A stretch of 64,000 nucleotides of DNA from assembly GCA_016717165.1 (NCBI GenBank), contig JADKGA010000002.1, positions 1,488,001 through 1,552,000 of the forward strand, written 5' to 3'. Source of the DNA: Candidatus Lutibacillus vidarii. Lineage in GTDB: Bacteria; Actinomycetota; Actinomycetes; Actinomycetales; Dermatophilaceae. The notes beneath the pieces were generated by a model. The model did no database searches, had not been told where the DNA came from, and was given only the letters and a program-made list of their open reading frames with translations. Made by a program: the position numbers and the translations under genes. Shown in pieces: positions 43,151 to 52,644 of the stretch (its first letter is position 1; each line of letters starts with the position of its first letter).

Positions 43151-44609
43151 CACCAATGGCTAGTCTCTGTGGTGGCCGGACTGGTCGTAGACCTGCCTTG
43201 GTCTCCCTGACCTATCAGCACCACGTCCCCAGCCGAGAGTGTCTCGGTCGTGGTCGTGGGCGTGACCTGGACCCTACCGTCACCTTCTGCCCCAGTAGCC
43301 ACGTCAACGATTCGGACCGAGCCATCCGATGCTTGTACAGCGATCGAGGAGGACCCGGCGGCATTGGTGAAGACTGCGCCGACGGCAACGTTGAGCACCT
43401 CCGAGGCTGTGCCTTGCAGGTGAATCAGGACACGCACCTGAGTGCCGAGCTGGGTGGCAGAGATCGCGCCGTCCGGGGTCACCACCACCCTGACCGGGCG
43501 CACCGAGCCGGTGTCGGCGACTGCCGGCTCGTTGAAGGTGGCGCTACCGTAGGTCACGCTCGTGACCTTGGCCGCGTGGTCGGCGCCGTCACTAGCGAGG
43601 ATTCGGGCACGCATGCCGACGGTAACGTCGCTGGACGACGCTGAGGTCAGTTCGCTGATCACGGCCACCGGCGAGCCGCTCACAAGGTCTAGCGCTATCC
43701 CAGTGCCAGGACTGCCGAGACCGACCGACACGTTCGCAGCCCTCGCAGGGAGCGTCGGCACATAGACCACCTCGGCCATCGGGAAGCACGTTCCCGCCGC
43801 CGCGGACGCGGTCGAGCTCCTCTTCCGGGCGCGGACCACCTCCTCGTTGGCCCGCACCAGAGCACGTTGGGACGCGGCAAGTGAACGCAAAGCATCTTCA
43901 ATGCCGTCTGCCCTGGCCTGAACAGCGGATGGATCGGCGGCTGCGCTACCACTCAGCGGTCGCCGCGCACGACGCAGTGCGGTCTGCGCCTGAGTCACGG
44001 CATCCTGGGCCTGAATCTGGGCCTCCTCGGCAGCTGACGCCGCGTCCGCAGCGACCGTTGCCTCGTCCTCGCCCACTGTGCACGGCGAGTAACCCGCGCC
44101 CCGGTAAAGCGATGCAAGCGCCGATTGGGTCGCGGGTCCCATCCCACCCTCAGTGGCTCGGAGCAGCCCCAGCCCACGCAGAGCGGTCTGAAGCTGAACG
44201 ACGTCCGGGCCGCCCTGCCCAGGCATGATGATCCGGTAGGCGGGCAGCTGGCCGGGGAGCACGAATATCGGGCGGCCACTCAACTCCAGAACGACCTGCC
44301 CAGACACGATCGCTTGCCCGTCCTTCACTCGGACAGCGCTCACCACCGTCTCACCGGATGATGATCCGCTCGTCAGGGCCACCGGGGTGGTCCGCCCAGG
44401 CTGCACGGTGGCTGCAGCCGCAAGGCTATGAGTCACCACGGACAACTGCACGACGTCCGTTACGGGGGTCAGTGGGGGGCCGCACTGTCGGCGGCCTGCT
44501 GTTCGGGAGACCTCACAAACCGCCCGCTGACCAATCCGACTGCAAGCGCAACGCAAGCCACAGCCACCATCGGCCCCAACTTTCGGACACGAGAAGACGT
44601 CTCTCCCAT
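43150..44609 (-). pseudogene. HlyD-type efflux adaptor with peptidoglycan-binding domain, frameshifted near N-terminus
   Basis: The adaptor starts at ATG 44609 with a basic N-terminus and membrane anchor (MVAVACVALAVGLVSG), then meets a stop in frame. The body (from about 44480 to 43150) is in another frame: TPVTDVVQLSVVTHS, a peptidoglycan-binding-type segment (GGPDVVQLQTALRGLGLL), a coiled-coil hairpin and HlyD beta domains. Adding one G to the six-G run at 44474-44479 joins both frames as ADSAAPPLTPVTD. Start overlaps the lipoprotein stop (TGATG). A sequencing error is as likely as decay. If intact, about 486 residues linking the exporter to the cell wall. Confidence 0.75.
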
Positions 44610-45532
44610 CAGTGACTGGCGGCTAACACTGATCGTGCCTTGAGCAACGCCGCCTGAACACCGTCGTAGGCGGTAGTGAACTGGCTCTCCCGATCAGTGA
44701 TATATCGGTTCTGGTAGGCGATGTCCACGGCATGCTCAATGCCAAGAAAGTTCACCTGCTCAGCGCACAGCAAATCATCCACCGCGGTCTTGATTGCATC
44801 CGGCCCCGTCCGCCCACGGACCGATTCGGATGCCTCATACCTATGCGCAAACGCGTAACCTCTCGTGGACATACAACTAGCCCACGCGCCCTCAGCTGCC
44901 TGCAAACGGCTATCCGTCATCGTCTGGTTCCACGCATCAGACAAGCCACCCTGCACAAGCCCAATGAGGTCCATCCGGTAATTTCGTTGGCCGAGGAGTT
45001 CATGATGAGCCTCGCCAAGACACCCGCCCTCATGGATCTTGGTGCCCGAGTTGTCCACCAGTTGCGACGGTTTTCCTGCGGAGTCCAACCCCGTCAGCAC
45101 TTCATGTTCACTGGCAGAGGGATTCCATCCGTTGGCAGGCGACTTGTCAGGGTTGTCGACCTCCGTAAAGTTCGTCGGGTCTCCCGCGTATCCGTAGCGA
45201 CCGGCGGATTCCGCTGAAATTACCCCGTAGCGATTGTCAAGCAACAGGGCATCGCTGGCGAGGGACACACCGTTCGGCTTCAATGTCGTAGCAACGCCGA
45301 ACCTCGCGGCGCATGGGACAGCCAGGACGGTTGCCGCGTTCTCAATGATCGCAGCGTCTTGAGGGGAGAGAACGTACCTAGCCAGCGGCATATCTCGTGC
45401 CGACGAGGCGGTGAGGCGCGGCGGGCTGGCTGGGATAGCGGGCTCTGTCCGCGCTTGTGAGGGTTGACCACATGACGCCAGGACGAGAGACCCCACGACA
45501 GTCATATACCGCCGCGCCAACACCCCTTTCAT
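44609..45532 (-). CDS. secreted lipoprotein, function unknown
   Basis: A 307-residue protein with a lipoprotein signal: MKGVLARRYMTVVGSLVLASC, lipobox LASC. The mature part has conserved-looking Cys pairs, and its last third (AWASCMSTRGYAFAHRYEASES ... LLCAEQVNFLGIEHAVDIAYQNRY) resembles secreted actinobacterial proteins encoded beside MacB-type exporters. Probable partner of the adaptor and exporter downstream, to which it is coupled by a TGATG overlap. Codon use is visibly more A/T-tolerant than in flanking genes. Confidence 0.75.
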   Translation of the reverse strand: MKGVLARRYMTVVGSLVLASCGQPSQARTEPAIPASPPRLTASSARDMPLARYVLSPQDAAIIENAATVLAVPCAARFGVATTLKPNGVSLASDALLLDNRYGVISAESAGRYGYAGDPTNFTEVDNPDKSPANGWNPSASEHEVLTGLDSAGKPSQLVDNSGTKIHEGGCLGEAHHELLGQRNYRMDLIGLVQGGLSDAWNQTMTDSRLQAAEGAWASCMSTRGYAFAHRYEASESVRGRTGPDAIKTAVDDLLCAEQVNFLGIEHAVDIAYQNRYITDRESQFTTAYDGVQAALLKARSVLAASH

Positions 45533-45957
45533 CACGAACTTACGTAATTTGGAGCGAACTTGGCTTATCGTTCTTATCGTCGCCGAAGTAGTAAGGATTT
45601 CCTGTGGAGAGTTGAACCAGCCATTGCCGGGCCACAGTTGGCCTGAGAAGGAAACGCCATCAAAGAACCTGATATCACACGAGTTATCGTCATTGGCCGC
45701 GCTCGCTTGGCAGTTCCATCCGACGAGCCCCTGTTCGTCATCACCGATTCTTTGTCGCCATACGTTGAGGTGCAGGACGTCGAGCCCCAGACGCTGATCG
45801 CCGCCCCCCCCCCCGTTCCGAAGACCCTGATCCTCAGCAAGGCCCCAGATCACCAGCTGACGTTGGTTGCAGCACTGGCGGAAGGGCCAACCAGACTCCC
45901 GCCCACGGTGAGCGCCACGCGGGCCAGAATGCTCAACCGCTTCCGACCTTCCAACAT
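45533..45957 (-). pseudogene. small secreted protein gene, reading frame broken
   Basis: A strong ribosome site (GGGAGG, 5 bases before ATG 45957) and a clean signal peptide, MLEGRKRLSILARVALTVGG then SLVGPSASA, start the gene. The frame stops after 35 codons. A downstream open frame, shifted by one base, continues as a Cys- and aromatic-rich sequence (WNCQASAANDDNSCDIRFFD, FSGQLWPGNGWF) to the lipoprotein start. That composition recalls small beta/gamma-crystallin-like or I36 inhibitor-like secreted proteins (weak). An 11-C run lies at 45804-45814. It may encode the cargo of the adjacent exporter. Confidence 0.5.
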
Positions 45958-46243
45958 CCTAGCCTCCCTGTTATCTAGACATGTCAGGGCCGAATACCGC
46001 CGACCCCCATCCAGTCTACGCAGCCCTCACGATCTTCGCATGGCAGAGCCACGCACAACGGATGGGACACCTATCAGCGCTCCCTCGCCAGGCACGGTCG
46101 CGACCGGGCTCTGCCTGCGGCGAGTTCCACACCGGCCGGGTAAAGGGTGCTGGCGACGCGGGCAGTTAGCTCGACCTTGAGCGAATTCATCGCGCCGTAG
46201 GCGCGCTGGTGGCCGAGCGTGGTTGACCTCGGATTCCGAGGTA
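45958..46243. other. 286-bp gap inside the island, no gene seen
   Basis: A TCTAGATA box near 45975, upstream of the broken secreted-protein gene, could be its promoter. The rest has no convincing coding frame on either strand; a short minus-strand frame starting MNSLKVELTARV near 46190 lacks a ribosome site. It probably holds the junction between imported and resident DNA. Confidence 0.5.
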
Positions 46244-46397
46244 CCCGGTGACGCCCTTGGCGGCATACGACCGGGCCTGCTCCCGGGCCGGGCTGGAACT
46301 GGCGGACCGCTTCGGGACCTGGGACGGCACGGCCTTCCTCCACGACGGGTATGCCGTCTCTGTCCACATTCGTCCGAACCTGTCCGGCGGCGAGTAG
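46244..46397 (+). pseudogene. partial second copy of the methyltransferase 3' end
   Basis: Reads PVTPLAAYDRACSRAGLELA then DRFGTWDGTAFLHDGYAVSV and ends HIRPNLSGGE plus TAG. It matches the C-terminal 48 or so residues of the methyltransferase at 41032-41185 with few amino-acid changes, many silent changes, and a different last ten residues. There is no start and no N-terminal part. It marks the right border of the low-GC island and may be the displaced native 3' end of that gene. Confidence 0.8.
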
Positions 46398-46466
46398 ACC
46401 CTTCTCACATCCTCTTACACCGGTTCTGACGTTCGGTTAGGTCCTGAGGTACTACGTTCGGAACTC

Positions 46467-48359
46467 ATGACTCGCCTCCGCGCTGCCGTCCTTGGGTGTG
46501 CCCTCGTCGTTGCGGTGACTTTGACCTCCCCCACCCCCGCAAACACTGAGACCATCGAGCCGACCCTTCGGTTCAGCGCTGCCGGGGACTTCGGCAGCAC
46601 CTCCGACGCCGCGGCAGTGCTTAGCCTCATCGGCGGCATCAACAACGACCTGCACCTCGCCCTAGGAGACAACTCGTACGGCGTGACCGGTGAGGAGCAG
46701 AAGTGGTGCGACTTCGTCAAGGCACGGGTCCGCGAGGCCTACCCGTTCCAGCTGCTAGCCGGCAACCACGAAAGCAACGGGCGAAACGGAAATATCAACG
46801 ACTTCTCGGCCTGCCTGCCCAACCAGCTCCCGGGGGTCGTCGGTACCTACGGTCGCCAGTACTACGTCGACGTGCCGGCCGCGTCCCCCCTCGTGCGTTT
46901 CGTCATGATCTCCCCGGGGCTCACCTACCCTGACGGGCCTTGGTCGTATGCCGAAGGGACGCCTCGGTACGCATGGACCGCCGCGGCGATCGATGGCGCG
47001 CGCACCGCGGGGATTCCCTGGGTGGTCGCATCCGTCCACAAGCCGTGCCTCAGCATCGGCAAGTACGAATGCGATCCCGGCGCGGACATCACCAACCTCC
47101 TGGTGGCCAAGAAGGTCGACGTTGTCCTCCACGGCCACGAACACGTCTACCAGAGGACGGCCCAGCTGGCTCTGAGTACCGCGTGCACCTCGATCACCCC
47201 CGGCGTCCTCACGCCGGCATGCATCGTCGACTCCGATTCCACACTGGTCAAGGGACGCGGAACCGTCGACGCCACCGTGGGCACCGGTGGTCAACCCCTT
47301 CGATCGGTCAACACGGCCGACCCAGAGGCCGGGTACTTCGCGGCCTGGAGCGGCTCGAATGCAAAACCCACTTACGGGGTGCTGTCCTTCACCGCGACCC
47401 GGAGCACGCTGTCGGCGGCCTTCCTCGGGACCCCGGGTGGGACCTTCACCGACGCCTTCACGATCGGGACGACGACCAACGCCTCGCCCACCGCGTCGAT
47501 CTCCAGCAGCTGCTCCAGCACGACCTGCCAGCTCTCCGGCGCTGGATCGGTCGACCCGGACGGAACGATCACTGCATACCGCTGGTCCTTCGGCGACGGG
47601 GCAACTGCGACTGGGGTCACGCCGATGCACACCTTCCCGGCAAGCGGTACGTACGACGTCACACTGACCGTGACGGACAACGATGGGGGGACGGGGTCAG
47701 CAACCAGTTCGGTCACGCTGGACTCAATCGTCGCCTCGGACGAGTTCAACAGGACCCTATCCTCGGGCTGGGGGACTGCCGACCTCGGCGGAGTTTGGAC
47801 CACCTCGACCGGGGCTGCGGTGGACGGCTCTCGAGGGACTTTGACCATGGCTGCCGGGCAGGGTGCGGGCGCAGCCCTGAACGGGGTGGACGTGCGGTCT
47901 CCCGATGTTGTCGCGGTGCTCGCTCCCGACCGGCAGCCGCTCGGTGGGAGAGGTCTGTCCGCCTCAATCGACGTGCGGCGCGGGGCGGCTGGGGCCTACC
48001 GGATGAAACTCCGGATGCTCGCCGACGGGCGGGTCGGGCTCACTCCGCTCTTCGTGGCCGCGGCGGGCAGCGAGCAGGCCCTTGCCGCGGAAACGATCGT
48101 GCCCGGACTCATCAGTGGGCCTACGGCACCGGTACGGGTCCGCGTCCAGGCGTACGGGAACTCCCCCACGACGCTGCGGGCCAAGGCCTGGGCGGTCGGG
48201 ACCGCCGAGCCGACCGCGTGGGCCACGACCCTGACCGACGGGACCGTCGGCCCGCAGGGCGCCGGCTCGCTGCGGTTCTACACCTACCTGTCGGGGATGA
48301 CGTCCAACGGGCCGGTCAGCCTCGCGGTCGACAGCCTCAGCGTGGCCGAGTTGGGCTGA
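46467..48359 (+). CDS. secreted metallophosphatase with PKD domain
   Basis: A 630-residue exported protein. Signal peptide 1-28 (AAVLGCALVVAVTLTSPTPA). The calcineurin-like phosphatase domain (about 34-315) has metal-site motifs AAGDFG, LGDNSYG, GNHES, the His in SVHKPC and GHEHVYQ. A PKD domain (about 338-425) contains GAGSVDPDGTITAYRWSFGDG, and a C-terminal beta-rich domain (about 428-630) may bind glycans. It resembles secreted purple-acid-type phosphatases that release phosphate outside the cell. A TACGTT-type box lies about 8 bases before the ATG. Confidence 0.87.
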   Translation: MTRLRAAVLGCALVVAVTLTSPTPANTETIEPTLRFSAAGDFGSTSDAAAVLSLIGGINNDLHLALGDNSYGVTGEEQKWCDFVKARVREAYPFQLLAGNHESNGRNGNINDFSACLPNQLPGVVGTYGRQYYVDVPAASPLVRFVMISPGLTYPDGPWSYAEGTPRYAWTAAAIDGARTAGIPWVVASVHKPCLSIGKYECDPGADITNLLVAKKVDVVLHGHEHVYQRTAQLALSTACTSITPGVLTPACIVDSDSTLVKGRGTVDATVGTGGQPLRSVNTADPEAGYFAAWSGSNAKPTYGVLSFTATRSTLSAAFLGTPGGTFTDAFTIGTTTNASPTASISSSCSSTTCQLSGAGSVDPDGTITAYRWSFGDGATATGVTPMHTFPASGTYDVTLTVTDNDGGTGSATSSVTLDSIVASDEFNRTLSSGWGTADLGGVWTTSTGAAVDGSRGTLTMAAGQGAGAALNGVDVRSPDVVAVLAPDRQPLGGRGLSASIDVRRGAAGAYRMKLRMLADGRVGLTPLFVAAAGSEQALAAETIVPGLISGPTAPVRVRVQAYGNSPTTLRAKAWAVGTAEPTAWATTLTDGTVGPQGAGSLRFYTYLSGMTSNGPVSLAVDSLSVAELG

Positions 48360-48360
48360 C

Positions 48361-48549
48361 TCAGTCCTCGCCCTCGGAGTCCGCCCACGCGCGGTCCTCG
48401 GCGTCCCACTTCTCGGTCTTCTCGCGGGCGATCTCCAACGCGCGGACAGCCTCGTCCTCGGTGTCGTAGGGCCCCATGACGATCTCGCCCCGCGACTTGG
48501 TGTCATCGGTCTCCACCTTGCCGGTGTTGACGTTGTACCAGTAGGCCAT
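48361..48549 (-). CDS. small SPOR-domain-like protein
   Basis: A 62-residue acidic protein, MAYWYNVNTGKVETDDTKSR, with GPYDTEDEAVRALEIAREK forming the strand-helix of a minimal SPOR-like fold. Small proteins of this type are conserved in actinobacteria, function unknown. GGAGGCAAGGAG is upstream of the ATG. Divergent from map. Confidence 0.7.
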   Translation of the reverse strand: MAYWYNVNTGKVETDDTKSRGEIVMGPYDTEDEAVRALEIAREKTEKWDAEDRAWADSEGED

Positions 48550-48622
48550 GGCGGACTCCTTGCCTCCGGGCGGCCGCAGCGCCCTGAGCTAGGGAGCAAC
48601 GCTGCCGCCTAAGATCCACTCT

Positions 48623-49486
48623 ATGCCCGCCCTCGTTCGGCCGATCAGGCCCCACCCCGTGAGCCCTCGGCGACCGGTGCCACCGACCATCGCACGGCCT
48701 GCGTACGTCGACCAGCCCGGCCCGGAACGCTCCGGGGGCAAGGAGGTCAAGGACGCCGAGACGATCGAGAAGATGCGCGTCGCCGGCCGGATCGCCGCAC
48801 AGGCACTTGCCGCGGCTGCCGCGGTCATCGCCCCTGGCGTGACGACCGACCGGATCGACGCGGTCGCCCACGAGTTCCTCCTCGACCACGGCGCCTACCC
48901 TTCAACACTGGGGTACAAGGGCTTCCCGAAGTCCCTGTGCACCTCGGTCAACGAGGTGATCTGCCACGGCATACCAGATGCTCGTCCCCTCGAGGAGGGC
49001 GACATCGTCAATATCGACATCACGGCGTTTGTCGGCGGGGTCCACGGGGACACCGACGCGACCTACCCGGTGGGCGTGGTCGACGAGGCGTCCCGGCTGC
49101 TGCTCGAGCGCACCCACGAGGCGATGATGCGGGGCATCAAGGCCGCCCAGCCCGGTCGGCAGGTCAACATCATCGGTCGGGTCATCGAGTCGTACGCCAA
49201 GCGCTTCGGGTATGGCGTCGTGCGCGACTACACCGGGCACGGCATCGGCGAGGCCTTCCACTCCGGCCTGGTCATCCCGCACTACGACGCGGCGCCGCAC
49301 TACGACACGCTCATCGAGCCCGGGATGACCTTCACCGTCGAGCCGATGCTCAACCTCGGCTCACCGGACTGGGTGCTCTGGGACGACGGGTGGACGGTGG
49401 TCGCCGCGGACGGCCTGCGGTCGGCGCAGTTCGAGCACACGATCCTCATCACCGACGACGGGCCGGAGATCCTCACCCTGCCGTGA
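48623..49486 (+). CDS. map: methionine aminopeptidase type I
   Basis: A 287-residue M24A enzyme removing the initiator methionine. All five metal ligands are visible: Asp in VNIDITAF and HGDTDAT, His in GHGIGEAFH, Glu in TFTVEPML and Glu in AQFEHTIL. The N-terminal 40-residue Pro-rich extension is typical of the actinobacterial long form, which can bind the ribosome. Leaderless: TAAGAT (48610-48615) ends 7 bases before the ATG. Convergent with the ABC permease gene. Confidence 0.95.
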   Translation: MPALVRPIRPHPVSPRRPVPPTIARPAYVDQPGPERSGGKEVKDAETIEKMRVAGRIAAQALAAAAAVIAPGVTTDRIDAVAHEFLLDHGAYPSTLGYKGFPKSLCTSVNEVICHGIPDARPLEEGDIVNIDITAFVGGVHGDTDATYPVGVVDEASRLLLERTHEAMMRGIKAAQPGRQVNIIGRVIESYAKRFGYGVVRDYTGHGIGEAFHSGLVIPHYDAAPHYDTLIEPGMTFTVEPMLNLGSPDWVLWDDGWTVVAADGLRSAQFEHTILITDDGPEILTLP

Positions 49487-49544
49487 GCGGCGCGGGTCCG
49501 AGCGGTTCGGTGGCTCGTGGTGTCCGCGCGCCGGGCCGCCGCCT

Positions 49545-51137
49545 TCACTGAGCGCGGTTGACCCGGGCGAGGACGCGGTCGGCGTTGCCGTCCAGATAGG
49601 CGCCGCCGCGCCAGATGCCGAACGCGAGTACCGCAAGACCAAGGACCACCGAGACGGCGAGCGAGGCCCAGCGCGCCCAGGCCGGACCACCGGTCAGCCA
49701 CCACAGGCCGAGTGCCAGGCCCGGAGCACAGACGGCGATATCGCTGGCCATGAAGACCATCTGGGCGATGAAGGAGGAGCCCACCGAGCCCGGCGGGGTG
49801 GAGAACGGGTTGTCCTGCGGGCCGGGGACGGGGTACGGCAGCAGGACGCTGGTCAGGCTCGCGATGCCCATACCGGCCCCGGCCACCCCGAGGGTGAGCC
49901 CGGCGACGAGCGGGATGGCGTCCCAGCGCCCGGTCATCACCCCCGCCGCCACGACATATGCCGTGCCCGCGAGGAGCAGGACGACCAGGTACGGCACGAG
50001 CCGCCCGAGCCGGTCGGCCCAGCCCGGCACGCCGGTGGTGACATGGGCGGCAAAGGCCGAGTCGTCATACGCGACGTCGTTGTGCGGGCCGAGCCCGACG
50101 AAGAAGGCGAGGACCAGCGGTGTGGCGAGGGCGACCTCCTTGGCCTCGCCGGCCCAGGCCCGGTTGGTGACGAGGAGGATGAGCGGGACCAACGGAAGAG
50201 CGACGGCGCTCATCCGGTACCGGGGGTCGCGGCGCCACATCGTCAGGCAGCGGGCCGCGATGGCCCACACCGGAGCCGCGGGCAGCCTGCCGAAGAGCCC
50301 GAGCCCCTCGACGCGCTCGCTCGAGGACACGGTGGCCAGGCCGCGGGGGTTGAGGACGATGCCGGCCGTGGCGCGGACCCACGCCCAGCCGAGCAGGGCG
50401 ACGAGGAGCCCGGCGAGAGCGAGCCGCAGCAGGGCGCCGACGAGATTCCCCTCGGCCCAGGCCCACGGTGCGGACCAGGCCCACCCCAGGGGGGTCCAGG
50501 AGATCACCCGGGCAGTCTCGGTGACCCGGGCCGCGGTGAGTGCCCCGGCGAGGCCGCCCAGCGTCGAGGCGCCAAAGATGTAGCCGAGGATGAGCACCAT
50601 CGTCACCGTGACGATGGCGTCGCGGCCTCGCCTCGACTGGAGCAGGCTCGAGGCCCACGCCGTGCCGACCCGGCTCAGCAGGGTGCACGTCGCGACGACC
50701 AGGATCGCGCTCACGGCGGCGATGAGGGCGCCGACGAGCGAATGCGACCACGTGACGATGCTCATCGCGGCAACGAGCGAGGTCCCCAGCGCAGGCAGCC
50801 CGACGAGGGCGCTGACAGCGAGGCCGAGGGCCAGAGTACGGCTGGGGATGGCGTAGGTCGCGAACCGGCTCGGGTCCAAGGTGGGGTCGGTGCCATAGGC
50901 AAACATCGGCACGACGATCCAGGCGAGAACGAGCACCGAGCCGCCGAGGGTGATGACCGGTCCGGAGATGCCCGCGGAGGGCTCGTCGAAGCGGAGGGCG
51001 ATGAGGGCGGCACAGGCGGTCGCGACCGCGCCGCCGCCATAGAGGACGCCGAAGGCCAGGCCGATGAGCTGGCTCGGACGGCGCCGCAGGCTGTTGCGCA
51101 GCAGGGTGAGCTTCAGTCGGAGAAGGTGCGCAACCAT
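49545..51137 (-). CDS. large ABC exporter permease
   Basis: A 530-residue membrane protein with about twelve helices, starting MVAHLLRLKLTLLRNSLRRR. A cytoplasmic segment near the middle (LNPRGLATVSSSERVEGLG) divides two helix blocks. It resembles permeases of two-gene actinobacterial ABC exporters of unknown substrate. It starts 25 bases inside the end of the ATPase gene, so the pair is strictly linked. Its stop is convergent to map. Confidence 0.82.
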   Translation of the reverse strand: MVAHLLRLKLTLLRNSLRRRPSQLIGLAFGVLYGGGAVATACAALIALRFDEPSAGISGPVITLGGSVLVLAWIVVPMFAYGTDPTLDPSRFATYAIPSRTLALGLAVSALVGLPALGTSLVAAMSIVTWSHSLVGALIAAVSAILVVATCTLLSRVGTAWASSLLQSRRGRDAIVTVTMVLILGYIFGASTLGGLAGALTAARVTETARVISWTPLGWAWSAPWAWAEGNLVGALLRLALAGLLVALLGWAWVRATAGIVLNPRGLATVSSSERVEGLGLFGRLPAAPVWAIAARCLTMWRRDPRYRMSAVALPLVPLILLVTNRAWAGEAKEVALATPLVLAFFVGLGPHNDVAYDDSAFAAHVTTGVPGWADRLGRLVPYLVVLLLAGTAYVVAAGVMTGRWDAIPLVAGLTLGVAGAGMGIASLTSVLLPYPVPGPQDNPFSTPPGSVGSSFIAQMVFMASDIAVCAPGLALGLWWLTGGPAWARWASLAVSVVLGLAVLAFGIWRGGAYLDGNADRVLARVNRAQ

Positions 51138-51997
51138 TCCAGCCCCTGAACATGGGTCCGGCCCCCGACGAGGTCGACGAAACGCTCCTCCAGACTGCGG
51201 CCACCGCGGACCTCGTCGACTGTTCCGACGGCGCGCACCTGCCCGGCAGCGATCACGGCCACGTCGGAGCACAGCCGCTCGACCAGCTCCATGACGTGGC
51301 TGGAGAGCACGACGGTGCCGCCGGAGTCGACGAAGGCGTCGAGGATCTCCTTGATCGTCGAGGCCGACACCGGGTCGACCGCCTCGAAGGGCTCGTCGAG
51401 GACGAGCACCCGCGGGGCGTGGACGAGCGCGCAGGCCAGCGAGATCTTCTTCGTCATACCGGCGGAGTAGTCGACGACCAGAGCCGAGGCATCACCGGCG
51501 AGGCCGAGCGCGCCGAGCAGCTCATGGGCGCGGGAGACCACGGTGTCACGGTCCATGCCGCGCAGCAGGCCCGAATAGGTGACCAGCTGCAGCCCGGTGA
51601 GCCGGTCGAAGAGCCGCAGGCCGTCCGGGAGGACGCCGAGGAGCCGCTTGGCGGCGACCGGGTCGGTCCAGACGTCGTGGCCGAGGACGCTCACGGTGCC
51701 GGAGTCCGGCCGCAGCAGGCCGGTGACCATCGACAACGTTGTCGTCTTGCCGGCGCCATTGGGGCCGACGAGCCCGAAAAAGGACCCCTTCGGGACGTCC
51801 AGGTCCAAGCCGCCGACGGCGACGGTCTGGCCGAAGGTCCTGACCAGGCCCCGGCACCCGATGGCGATCTCGCCGGTCCGCGCGACGGCCCGGGGTGGCG
51901 GGAGGTCAGCGCGGGCACCAGTCGGGGGTGGTAGAGGCTGCCCTGCTGCGCTGGGGGCGGTTGGTGTGCTCATGGCGTCGAGGGGCGACTCGGTCAT
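51113..51997 (-). CDS. ABC transporter ATP-binding protein
   Basis: A 294-residue ATPase with a Pro/Ala-rich N-terminal tail of about 40 residues. Walker A GPNGAGKTT, signature YSAGMTKKISLA (degenerate LSGGQ), Walker B VLVLDEPFEAVDP and the switch His in SSHVM are present. It pairs with the 12-helix permease. ATG at 51997 overlaps the MBL gene stop (ATGA); ATG at 51973 is a second possible start. Confidence 0.87.
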   Translation of the reverse strand: MTESPLDAMSTPTAPSAAGQPLPPPTGARADLPPPRAVARTGEIAIGCRGLVRTFGQTVAVGGLDLDVPKGSFFGLVGPNGAGKTTTLSMVTGLLRPDSGTVSVLGHDVWTDPVAAKRLLGVLPDGLRLFDRLTGLQLVTYSGLLRGMDRDTVVSRAHELLGALGLAGDASALVVDYSAGMTKKISLACALVHAPRVLVLDEPFEAVDPVSASTIKEILDAFVDSGGTVVLSSHVMELVERLCSDVAVIAAGQVRAVGTVDEVRGGRSLEERFVDLVGGRTHVQGLEWLRTFSD

Positions 51998-52644
51998 GCG
52001 TCGACTCCCACCGCGCCGCGTCCGGCGAGGTCGAGCACCTCGGCGCCACCGAAGGTGCCGATGTGGTGGAGGTAGAGATCCCGTCCTGGCGGGGCGAGCA
52101 GGCCGTCGTGGATCGGCACGATCCGGGTCGGTGCCACGCGCCTGACGAAGCCGATGCTGTCGCGTACTGCTGTCCACGGGGCGTTGACGGGGACGGCGAG
52201 CAGGTCGACCTCGCCGGCCTCGCCGTCATAGGCGTCGCCGGGGTGGTACAGGGTGGGTTCACCGTCCGCCGTGAACCGGATGCCGACGTTGTTGACCGTC
52301 GGCATCTGGTCGTGGTTGAAGGCGTGCCACTCGCCCACCCCGGTGAGGGTGAGGCCGGCGATGCGGATCTCCTGCCCGGCTCGAGTGGCGTCGGCGTCAA
52401 AGCCTTGCGCTGAAAGGAGTACGGTGCTCTGCGGGTCGGCGAGTACTCGGGCCTGCGGGTTCGCTCGAGCGAGGTCGGCCAAGCGCGCGGGGTCCAGGTG
52501 GTCGGCATGCTGGTGCGTCACAACGATGGCGTCGAGGTCCCGCAGCCCCTCGAAGCCGGTCGAGAAGCCGCCTGGGTCGACGAGGACGCGGGTGTCGGCC
52601 GCCTCCACGAGGAGGCAGGAGTGCCCGAGGTGGGTCAGTCGCAT
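51994..52644 (-). CDS. MBL-fold metallo-hydrolase
   Basis: A 216-residue metallo-beta-lactamase-fold hydrolase of the UlaG-like group. N-terminus MRLTHLGHSCLLVEA, metal motif THQHADHLD, then FNHDQMPTVNNVG and the late HPGD and PIHDGLL supply further ligands. Substrate unknown. A TACGGT box is 6 bases before the ATG; a GGAG is there too, so either leaderless or SD use is possible. It overlaps the end of the phosphotransferase gene by 10 bases and couples to the ATPase gene. Confidence 0.87.
   Translation of the reverse strand: MRLTHLGHSCLLVEAADTRVLVDPGGFSTGFEGLRDLDAIVVTHQHADHLDPARLADLARANPQARVLADPQSTVLLSAQGFDADATRAGQEIRIAGLTLTGVGEWHAFNHDQMPTVNNVGIRFTADGEPTLYHPGDAYDGEAGEVDLLAVPVNAPWTAVRDSIGFVRRVAPTRIVPIHDGLLAPPGRDLYLHHIGTFGGAEVLDLAGRGAVGVDA

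Noticed and set aside
46027..46266. Minus-strand genes in the gap right of the island operon
   Set aside because: Frames there have no ribosome site and partly run antisense to the methyltransferase fragment.
41186..46467. Integrase-driven genomic island with tRNA attachment site
   Set aside because: No integrase, transposase or tRNA is visible at either border; the border signal is a duplicated protein-coding 3' end.
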